64,000 bases of DNA, taken from Deroplatys truncata (lineage: Eukaryota > Arthropoda > Insecta > Mantodea > Mantidae). Position numbers and translations under genes: made by a program. Shown piece after piece: positions 55,601 through 64,000 of this stretch. Each line of letters begins with the position of its first letter. Positions within the stretch are counted from its first letter, which is position 1. Under the pieces are notes generated by a model that did no database searches, was not told the origin of the DNA, and worked only from the letters and a program-made list of their open reading frames with translations. The DNA is taken from NCBI GenBank assembly GCA_030765065.1, contig CM060979.1, positions 108,922,350-108,986,349 on the forward strand. The letters run 5' to 3'.

Positions 55601-56944
55601 AAATTTGTTTATAGATGATTATAATAAATATATATGACGCAGAAGACAAGATTCTGAAAATTGTAACTAGATAACAAATAAACAATTTAAAAAAAATAGT
55701 CTTAAGCAGAACATAGTGAAAATGAAGTGAAGTGAATATAACAAGCACTAAAATCAGTGCTTCAAGAAAATACCAAAACAAAAACGCTTAGAAATTTATA
55801 TAAATTCAAAAGAGGAGGAAATTGCATAGAAAATCTCGCATAAGAAATATTGTATTTAATTTGTGAGATAACACTTATAAACTGCTTTTGAAGTACTTGT
55901 ATGTAACAATGAATTGTAAAGAAGAAATTTTAAAAATAGCTAATAAAACTGAAAGAGTTGCCAACAGGGGATCAGGCAAATTTAAACTTAAAAGTTGATT
56001 CGAGCAAACCTGTACATTTCTTTTTATTAGTATTGGGAACAAGAAAATAATGCAACGGGGCATTTTGATACCTAATTATTGACGGGAAGATATAAATAAT
56101 TAAATAAATATTATAGTAAGATAATGAAATAAATGCAATAAATTATTTCCGTATATTGAATGAATTTATAATGTAATAAGCTTGAGTTGCAAGATTTGTT
56201 CTGAGAAAAAGGTCATTAAAGAGTCACTTTAAGGAAATGCATTAGAATAAAAGTTCCTGAGATTTAAGTTCAGTGCGTTTGAAATGTCACATAGGCAGGA
56301 ATTTTGTAAATTAGAAAGGAAATAAAATTCTGAGTTTCGGGGAGGTTCAATATAGAAACAGCGCCAGATACGCATACTTAGAGCTTTAAGATTGGACCGC
56401 AAGAGGGGGGGATTGGTAAGGGTGGCGATAGATAGGCGGAACTCAAATGAGGAAACGTGCGTACATTCTGAGTTAGATTTACTTGTTATTTTTCGTGCAC
56501 ACATTCGTGACACATTCCTGACATGTTTCTGTCTCTCGTATGACTTCCTCAAGCGTGCACTATAAGTTGTGTAGTGACATGAACGCGCCAGCGTTGGGAA
56601 GATTTAGTGGCTACTGATAGGGATCTTTCCTAGCAACATTTCTGCAACTTACGGAAGCTGACACTTAGCTTAATTATTGTTACAGAAGTAATTAATTCCT
56701 AAATTCAACAGTCGGCAACTCTTCCCAAACTGAACATTTTAGTCAACATTAAAATCTATCACCAAACTAAACCGATATTATCCTTTCAAAATACACTCAC
56801 GCATACCCTGAGATAAAAAACTCATAACTATACCGCTAGAGTAGCTGGCGCACGAGACAACACAGAACGAGCTACGAGATGACATCATAAAATTTATCAA
56901 CAAAGAAGATAACATGAAATGCTATAAACTTTTGAAAGGGAGTG
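55601..56944. other. Downstream of the gypsy-like relic; no gene recognised
   Basis: AT-rich sequence that could be the 3' untranslated end of the element. A polypurine run lies at 56400-56412 and is listed separately. I found no matching upstream LTR. Confidence 0.4.
56400..56412 (+). promoter_or_regulatory. Polypurine-tract-like run
   Basis: CAAGAGGGGGGGA followed by TTGGTAAGGG. In Ty3/gypsy elements such a run primes plus-strand synthesis just upstream of the 3' LTR, and its position ~800 bp after the integrase end is reasonable. No LTR pair supports it. Confidence 0.3.
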
Positions 56945-57060
56945 GGTAACTTTAAGCTCTATGGATCCCGGGCTCATTTGAGCATCATTTCAGCCATTAC
57001 ATTCATTCATCGTCCGGTATGGCCTAACCGGTTAAAGGACACTAAACTTAAGAATAAGGA
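56945..57060 (+). mobile_element. SINE4 3' fragment
   Basis: TTTAAGCTCTATGGATCCCG then GGCTCATTTGAGCATCATTT then CATTCATTCATCGTCCG and GGTTAAAGGACACTAAA match the complement of 48545-48660 over about 100 bp at high similarity. Only the 3' end is present. Confidence 0.7.
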
Positions 57061-57785
57061 GAGAAAACAAAAATAGAATGCCCGTACCAGTTGTAGAATG
57101 TAACAAATATTTTTGATAAAAAAATCAGAGTACCTAAAACAAAGTTGTACCAAAAAGTCATAATTTTAGTTCATTCCGTCATATGAGAACACGTTTTATG
57201 TGCTTAAAATTTCAAGAATTGTAGGTACAGATTACTATTTAGAAACAATGCGCTAAAATAGCTAATAAATGTAAACAAACTTTGGAGTAAATCAACAATA
57301 CAAAACAACGCTACAAAAGAAAAAAAAGATACTCAAAATATAGGAGTTATTGATTCCCTAATTAAGAAGTGATTGGATCAAAGAGTGATTCTATATAGTA
57401 TGAAAGCTGGAGACTTCATTATTTACAAATAAATGCAATTAAGGAGCAGTCTGTGCAATGTTTCACTTCATTGCGCAATTGAATCTCATAGATACTAATC
57501 AATTTGTACCTTTTTGATGAGAATAAATGAAGAAAGTTTATCCAAAATTACATTTTATTGTATTCCAACAAGAAAAAGAGGACGACTACAAACAACATGC
57601 AAAATATGAATTATGGAAGCTATTAATACAACATATTTACAAGGATGGTGGATGGATAGATCCGAGTGGTATTTGGCACGTCGTAAAATTAATTCTGTAT
57701 TTAATTGTTATGCTCAAATTATGTATACATCTATATTACCTTGTATTTAACTGTCAGAAGATCTTATATATTGTAAAAACTTACA
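57061..57785. other. Interval without recognised feature
   Basis: AT-rich. The open frame running from 57527 into the following microsatellite ends in poly-Leu from repeat translation and is not a gene. Confidence 0.5.
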
Positions 57786-57859
<74 letters not shown>

Positions 57860-57880
57860 TTGCTAATAATAATAATAATA
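57786..57880. repeat. (CTA)n microsatellite with (AAT)n tail
   Basis: About 25 CTA units at 57786-57860 and a short AAT run at 57865-57880. Confidence 0.95.
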
Positions 57881-58504
57881 TCCTTTGTCATTTAAAGTAT
57901 CCTTCTCTCATATCTATTAAACCACAAATTTCAGTTTTTAACGCGATGTATTTTAATACCCCTATAAGAAGTAGGCCTGTAGTGAAATTGATATGCTAGA
58001 TAGTTTTTAGGAAATATTTTATCCCGAAAATAGAAACAATTTGTAAAATGACGCACGATTATGAAACATTTCTACATGATTATGAAACATTTATCTACTC
58101 AAACATTTAATGACGCATATTCCGCAGAAACTTTTCATATATCTGTATTTTATGGGAGAAGTAGATTCTTCACATTGTAAATTAGCCATACAATTTAAAA
58201 TGGTCAACCAGTTCGTGTCAAATAATTGTTTATTAAGTACAGGTTATAAAATGGCGTCCAAAATACGAGTCAAATCCATCTTATATCTATAAAATCCCAC
58301 AAAAAGTAGGGAGGTATGGTGCATTTTTTTCACCAAAAACTACTTTAGCTTTTTTTTTACAAAACCGAATAAAATAACATTTAAGACCTCCCTTAGGCAT
58401 ATGGAAACTGACAAAATACGATTATACTTGAGTTTGGGGCACTTAATTATTGGAAATTTAATAGAGCATTAAGTTAATTAAAATCCACACAGGCGTAAAG
58501 AAAC
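57881..58504. other. Interval without recognised feature
   Basis: AT-rich; a duplicated phrase ATGATTATGAAACATTT at about 58056 and 58075 is the only detail noted. Confidence 0.4.
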
Positions 58505-59480
58505 TGTGATGCAGTATTTTTAACACTTGAATTATTTAAATTAAATTCAATAACAGCCCGCCTTGAAGCAATATGTATGTAATGATTTTTAAAATGTATG
58601 TAGCAGTCATTGCATATGCTTATATTATTGTAAACATGTTTAATAATGTTATGCGAATGCATTACATACTTTAATAATGTAAGAGCTGTGAGAATAATAA
58701 GTTTAAAGTTGCTAAGAATGAGGTAACCTTGAGGCAATAATGATCTTAAGAGTTTAAATGTTACTAGTCATGATTAGAGCAACGATAATGTAAATTCTGT
58801 GACAGTTTAAAGTTAGCCAATTAACAGCCAGAAAAAGCTTTAATTAAATGCAGGTATTCTATTGTACTAGGATTAGCCAATTAGAGACTTGAAATACAGA
58901 AGCTTACGGATTTTGACGGTTTAAATATGTTCAGTTGCCTGCAGACCTTGGTAGTGACAGGATGGAAGATGTGTTCTCAAGAGAAATGTTACGTATTCGT
59001 GAGAAACGAAAATTATGTATACGCGTTAACAAAGTCAAGTATTAAATTGAAGAATTTGACAGCTCTTAATATCAGTGTAGTGCTATTTAATTTGTGTCAA
59101 GGACTAATAAAAAGAAGTGAATTTAAAACTTAAAATCTGTGTAAGCCTACATTCTTGTCGCACCACGCCCTGATTAAGAGAAACGTGTCTCTAAAGTAAG
59201 ACTGAAGCAGCCAAGGCAAATACAAACATAAATACTATCTATAGAAGCAGTTTAATAACAAAGTTAATATTATTTTTTTTAAACTTGGAGTGTAACAACA
59301 AGAACATCATCTTAAGATCAGCCTTTACATACGTAGCAGCATATACGTAACAAACAATCTTCTTCAAATTAACGCCCAAAGCGTGGTGCAAAAACTCCAA
59401 CAACAGTAAAACCTTCAACAACAATAAACTGCAACAGTTGAAGAAAAATACTTCTTCAACTGAAAAACGCAAAACAATGT
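58505..59480 (+). mobile_element. LTR-like repeat, copy B, with leader
   Basis: Begins TGTGATGCAGTATTTTTAAC, then CAATAACAGCCCGCCTTGAA (58549), TATGCTTATATTATTGTAAA, AAAATCTGTGTAAGCCTACA (59130) and TTGTCGCACCACGCC. Downstream leader words match copy A and include one primer-binding-site-like motif, TTAACGCCCAAAGCGTGG (59368). It also has a ~120-bp segment at about 58700-58830 that copy A lacks and copy C has. Same orientation as copy C, 5 kb away. Confidence 0.62.
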
Positions 59481-60790
59481 TTTAATATCATAAAGATTCG
59501 TACGTGCTTGAAGCTTCACATTAAAGAAGTAAAATAGTATAACACGTTAACCACAGCATTATCGTCATGCCAGTATCGTCAACTACAGCTTCTTAAGCAT
59601 TTCAGATGGATGTATGGAAATAAATGTGTATTCTCATTATTAAAACCTTTAGAAATTATGAAAAACCATTATGAAGCCTATTAATGGAAAAATATTAGTG
59701 ATTAAGTTCTATTTTACATAAATACGAATTGAGTTAATGCAAACTAGTGCTCGTACTATAATGGAAGAATAAATTTACTCTCCTAGATGCTCCAAGATGC
59801 ACTTCCACTAGATTTACAAACTTCAGACAGGAAATAACTGAAATCCTAGAATAGGTAGAACAGTTACAAGCAAAAATAAGAAATGTTACTTTACATTTAT
59901 CTTTGCATACTTATGATAGAGCAGTTTAACTAAAATGTCTGCTAATTCATGATTACTAACACGCTCTGGGCTATTCTTCAAAATGGAATCAATGATCATA
60001 ATGTGTTCTTCATTCATACACATGAGAAAGTAACAATAAGGTCACATTATTCTGTAGTACCACTGTATGATGTACTGGTGGTAACTGATTGATGGAGTAT
60101 TACACACGTGTGTTGCTCTGACATAATTTTACTAAGCATACCAGACCTAATAATGATTTTTACTTTAGTTTATACCCTTAGTCATACATTCATGTAGTTT
60201 ATTCAAGCAAGAAGAGAAATTATTCGGAAACAATCCATGTTCAGACAAGGAATAGGGTTAGGCATAAATACATCTCTGAAAGAGAATATCTCTGCCAATA
60301 ATTCTCAGTTTTGAGATGCTCAAATGAAACAAGAACTAATATTAATGCGTATTTATTTCTTTTTTTAATTTTTTTATATTCATACAACATGGTACTAAGC
60401 TGCCCTTTACGAACAGTTAAGGTTGATACAAACTGGACCGTGACAGCGAAAAGAATATTTGCATCAGTCATTCTTCCTCAGAAGCCTAAACCCATACTGT
60501 TCGGAATATTTGGTCGCAGCTGCCACGAAACATGAATAAGAAGAGCAGCAGCAATAGGAGTGGAAGTAAAACAACAACAAATGGTTATTTTTACCTTAGA
60601 GGTAAAAATTAAAGGAATTCCCGTGGAATGGCACAGTAAATTGCACTTCGAAGTGCATTGTATGGTATTTGACTATTTCTGACAAATTTGGAGCTATAAC
60701 AATAGTTTTGCAGCTACCAAAATAAAATAGAAATTAAGTTAAAATAAATAGTAACTACATTGCATCTTTTCTGTGCATCTGAAGTACTTT
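59481..60790. other. Interval without recognised feature
   Basis: AT-rich. Two short symmetrical sequences occur at 60589-60609 and 60642-60657 (the latter TGCACTTCGAAGTGCA), of doubtful significance. No gag or pol homology to support a full element between copies B and C. Confidence 0.45.
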
Positions 60791-61764
60791 TACTGGTAAT
60801 CTTGAAATAGTCACAGTCGGAAGCACAGATTGTTCAAAACTTCATGCAAACCATGCTGAATCACATTATTATACGTATCTTTTTATTTACTGGGTGCTGA
60901 ATAACTGAGTAATCATGGTTTACAAGTTAGAACAGTGTACATCTGCTCCAAGGATTATAAAGGTGGCCCTCACAGACAGATACGAAATGAATACTGCAAA
61001 CCAATCCTCAGTGCGACGCCTTTCAAAACAGTCCGTACTCTCAATGGGCAGTGCTCATAATGCGTTGCTCAAGGGTCTGGAATCGTACCGCTACAAAATT
61101 GCTTGCCTCCAGCAACTGCAGTCCAGAGACTCGACAAGCCTACTGTCGGTGGTTCATAGAAACTATAACGCCAAATGAGGAGGAATTATATGATTGATGT
61201 TGAACGGATTAGACATGATTGCATCTCGACGAATACGTAAATGCCCGAAATAGTCTAATTTGAACTGCTGAAAACTCACATGAGCTGCAGCATATGCCTC
61301 TGCACTAACAGAAAATTGCTGCTTGGTGTCAATTAGTCGCAGCCTCACTTTCATTGAAGAGAAACAGACTGTTAACAGTACCAATGGTGGAAGAATTTGT
61401 TAACACTTTTCCAGTAGAAAAATTGTTCAATGGTTTCAATGGGGCAGTGCCACAGCACATAAGGCCAACAACACTATGCCTGAAATCCAGGGAATTATGG
61501 ACAGCGCGGTCTCCAGATTTAACATCTGACTTCATGGGTATACCTAAAGGATGCTGTCTACGCTAATCATCCGCGCCCTATTCCAGAATTGCGAGCGAAT
61601 ATTCTGAACACTGTTGATGCCATCTCACAACAAATTTTGAGCACAGTGCTCAAGTAACATGATTAGATGTGCCCACTTATAGAAAGAACACAATGGCGGC
61701 CACTTCCAGCGCTTTATGTAAACTAAGGCTTCTCAATTTTTGCGTGACTATTGAATAACCTGTA
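60791..61764 (+). mobile_element. Mariner/Tc1-like element, internally deleted (~970 bp)
   Basis: Left end TACTGGTAATCTTGAAATAG then TCAC; right end, in complement, TACAGGTTATTCAATAGTCA then CGC. These match with a 2-bp gap over ~24 bp. TA occurs at both termini. Contains a decayed transposase on the plus strand. Related to, but different from, the other three mariner-like copies. Confidence 0.72.
60915..61660 (+). pseudogene. Mariner/Tc1-like transposase, decayed
   Basis: Starts MVYKLEQC, the usual N-terminal start of this insect family. Then LHR/YKIACLQQLQSRD (about 61087-61135), the end of the DNA-binding region. The catalytic core is mostly deleted. ELWTARSPDLTS (61492-61527) is the segment around the third catalytic residue. 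After a frame change, LKDAVYANHPRPIPELRANI and LNTVDAISQQIL follow (61548-61640). Stops and at least three frame changes. About half the expected ~350 residues can be traced. Confidence 0.75.
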
Positions 61765-61964
61765 TTTTACATATTTTGTATTACCACAAATGTAAGTAAC
61801 TAGCTGTCCTACCTGGCATTGCAGAGACTGCGTTTTTGTCTCTGAAATGAAAGTATACTTCATTACTCAACGCAATATTGCTACTATTTTTACTTTTCCT
61901 CACTTAAAGGTTAACAATTAAATTTTCCTTTATTAATACAGTCTGCTCTACATATGAAATGCGC

Positions 61965-62470
61965 CTATTTACCTTTTTGCCTTAGGAGTTAACTTTAGAA
62001 CATCAAAGTCTACTGTTTTGACAAATGCATTAAAAATTATTAGGTATTTGTTTATTAGAAGCTCCTCTGCCAATAGCCATTTGCTTTCCTGTAGTTCTAT
62101 AGCGTGTTTCAGGTCATACCTTTCCTTTTGCAGTTTTGGGAATCTGTAGACGAGGTATTGCATCTGTTCTTCTAGAGACAGGAACATGTGGGGTCATCTA
62201 ATACTCGTATCCTGTACAGGTATGCCTTGGTTTTTTCCATACCCGCTAATACTTACTGTTAGTGCTGGGTTGATTGGGATGTTTTGTTTCATTCTTTGGG
62301 TAACAGATGGAATAAACTTTCTGGTCCACTCGCGTTGCCATCAAAGAAGCCCTTCCTCCTTAGTTTTGCTACGATTAAAGTTTTAGAGCAACCGTATGCT
62401 AGGATAATATTGTTTTCAAGAGCTACTTCCTTGGCTAATTTCTGCCAAGCCCAAATGAAAGTCTACAAAT
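61965..62470 (-). pseudogene. LINE (R1/Jockey-like) ORF2 C-terminus, minus strand
   Basis: On the minus strand: GMEKTKAYLYRIRVLDDPTC (about 62258-62199; the GHG-x-x-x-x-YL-x-R-x-x-x-x-x-D-P-x-C motif), then EEQMQYLVYRFPKLQKERYD (from about 62166), ending NAFVKTVDFDVLKL. This is the Cys/His-containing tail that follows RNase H in R1/Jockey-type LINEs; one of the Cys positions is lost (YRF for YRC). Upstream, VAKLRRKGFF-like sequence fits the end of RNase H. Decayed, with stops. Confidence 0.75.
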
Positions 62471-62569
62471 GGAATTAGATGAGCACCATTGGGATACGCA
62501 GGGAATATTTAAGTATTAAATATGCAGTTAAAATAGTCCTTTACCTAATATTTTCACAAAAGGTTTACC

Positions 62570-63520
62570 TGTAAAATCTCAAACAATCCAACTTAAACGC
62601 TCATTTAATTCACTTCCATTTCATGGTCGTATTGAATATTACATAAAAAACTACAAACAAATTTATCTAAGTTAACAAGAATTGGAAATCATGAAACTCC
62701 TCCTTATAACTTAAAAAAATCTTGCTTTGAATCTAGAGATGGAATAATATAAAAAAGAACAGGCTGCCACCACTGTTTATCAACAACTTTTTAACAAAAT
62801 TTATGGAACCTACTATGACCACGAAAAAATGTTTACAGATGGTTCAAAACCTCAACATGGAGCAGGAAGTTCAACCGTCCTACCAAATGGAATTCATACT
62901 TCTCAATTTATTCTATTGAGTTATACGTTCTGAAACAAGCATTTTCATACATTACAGAAACCCATAAACAACTACACATATTTTTTTCTGATTCAAAATG
63001 TGCTATCTTAGCTACCCAAAATATAAATAAAGAAAACCTACTTATGCAAGAAATACATACACATACAGCAAGGCAAACAAGCGATATTGTTTTGGATTCC
63101 ACCGCATCCACAAATACCAGGCAATGAGAAAGCGGACGAAGCAGCTAAAGCGGCCATCCAAAAACTAACATTAAATGCAGAGATCACAACAAGCCATTCA
63201 GGCTTAGCCCTATATATCCAAACCAAAAATCATTACTTATGGAAAAAATATGGTCTCAAAGTCAGGAAAACAATTTACTTACTGTAATAGGACCTTAAAA
63301 AAATGCATTTTTACAAACTTAATCAGGAAACATCAAGTTATCATTACCCGCTTAAGAATTGGACATACAAAGATAACACACTCCTATCAGATCAGCAAAG
63401 AAACTGAGTCGCAGTGTTCAACATTCAAAACTCCATTGGCAGTTTTCCATGTACTCACAGAATGCCAACGTTATAACCCACACAGGAAAGTATATGACAA
63501 CCCAAATAATGATTCAACAA
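62570..63520 (+). pseudogene. LINE RNase H and Cys-rich C-terminus, plus strand
   Basis: The RNase H domain is traceable with all four acidic residues: FTDGSKPQHGAGSS (62832; first Asp), SIELYVLKQAFSY (about 62913; Glu), FFSDSKCAILA (about 62987; Asp) and IPGNEKADEAAKAAI (63114-63158; Asp), linked by single-base frame changes. Then TRLRIGHTKITHSY (about 63349) and the Cys/His tail ESQCSTFKTPLAVFHVLTEC. The frame is cut at NNDSTM by the repeat at 63521. RT is absent. Different from the LINE at 61965-62470 by orientation and sequence. Confidence 0.82.
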
Positions 63521-64000
63521 TGTTGAGGCAGTATTTTTAACACTTAAATGATTTCAGTCTAATTATATAATATATAAATTCAATAACAGCCCGCCTTAAA
63601 GCAATATGCGTATGTAATAATATATAAAAGGTGTACATTACACTCATTGTATATGTTTATATTATTGCATACATATTTAATAATGTTATGTGAATGTATT
63701 ACGTAATTTAATAATGTAATAGCTGTGAGAATAATAGGTTAAAAGTTGCTAACAATGAGGTAGCCTTGAGGCAATAATGAATTAGAAGGTTTAATAATAC
63801 TACTAGTCATTCTTGGAGCAACAATAATGCAATTTTTGTGAGAGTTCATAAAATAGCCAATCAACAACCAGAAAAAGTTTTAGTTAAATGAAGGTATTCT
63901 ATTGGTCTAGGATTAGCCTAACAGAAACTAAAATATAGCAACATTTTCAAATTCAGAGTACAGTTGCTTGTAGACAGTGCTCATAACTGGACGCGTTGGT
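63521..64000 (+). mobile_element. LTR-like repeat, copy C (runs off the window)
   Basis: TGTTGAGGCAGTATTTTTAA at the left edge, AATTCAATAACAGCCCGCCT (63578), ATGTTTATATTATTGCA, then words shared with copy B (GAGGTAGCCTTGAGGCAATA, 63759; AGGTATTCTATTGGTCTAGG). It interrupts the LINE open frame, which ends only a few codons into the repeat. The right half lies outside the window. Confidence 0.62.

Noticed and set aside
55389..55781. 130-residue minus-strand open frame, the longest in the window
   Set aside because: It is antisense to the recognisable integrase C-terminus on the plus strand.
57527..57895. 122-residue open frame ending in poly-Leu
   Set aside because: The second half is translation of the (CTA)n and (AAT)n microsatellites; the first half has no recognisable domain.
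58505..64000. A full-length LTR retrotransposon with copies B and C as its two LTRs
   Set aside because: The 4 kb between them holds a mariner-like relic and two LINE tails and no gag, protease, RT or integrase of an LTR element.

Overview
The window is eukaryotic, AT-rich DNA from an arthropod, most likely an insect; I cannot place the order. The reasons are the absence of long open reading frames, abundant tRNA-derived SINEs, relics of Tc1/mariner, Helitron, Penelope-like, non-LTR and Ty3/gypsy elements of kinds common in insect genomes, and many microsatellites. I recognise no intact host protein gene, tRNA gene, rRNA gene or CRISPR array. Every recognisable protein-coding sequence is a broken transposon or retrotransposon gene.

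Layout. 0-6.5 kb: SINEs interleaved with copies of one unclassified ~0.85 kb dispersed repeat, here called RptA. 8.4-10 kb: a decayed Helitron replicase/helicase N-terminal region. 10.1-13.5 kb: a 506-bp mariner deletion derivative, a foldback sequence, and a 1.6 kb mariner-like element with long terminal inverted repeats that carries a tRNA-like SINE head. 14.0-14.5 and 18.9-19.2 kb: the same degenerate ~80-bp tandem repeat in opposite orientations. 22.5-23.4 kb: a non-LTR reverse transcriptase relic. 24.4-25.2 kb: an internally deleted mariner-like element. 26.4-29.6 kb: a SINE and two RptA copies. 30.7-34.6 kb: two Penelope-like elements lying head to head as a large inverted repeat; one arm was later split by a SINE, which was itself split by a candidate solo LTR. 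36.6-37.5 kb: the first of three copies of an LTR-like repeat. 37.9-43.8 kb: a dense run of RptA copies in both orientations, one holding a 140-bp insertion that is almost wholly a perfect hairpin with a 13-bp target-site duplication. 44-51 kb: SINEs, degenerate tandem repeats and LINE tails. 51.5-53.9 kb: a strand-asymmetric T/G-rich block, possibly an intron. 54.4-56.4 kb: a Ty3/gypsy-like relic. 58.5-64 kb: two more copies of the LTR-like repeat enclosing a mariner-like relic and two LINE 3' ends in opposite orientations.

The relics do not work together. What can be read is a history of nested insertions, with target-site duplications that order several events. The most interesting unexplained material is RptA (about 15 full or partial copies, with three exchangeable internal segments), the paired hairpin sequences at 10.9 and 38.8 kb, the Penelope inverted pair, and the LTR-like repeat with a doubled primer-binding-site-like motif. 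I found no candidate for a new multi-gene system. Element edges are usually good to within about 10-20 bases unless a target-site duplication is given.
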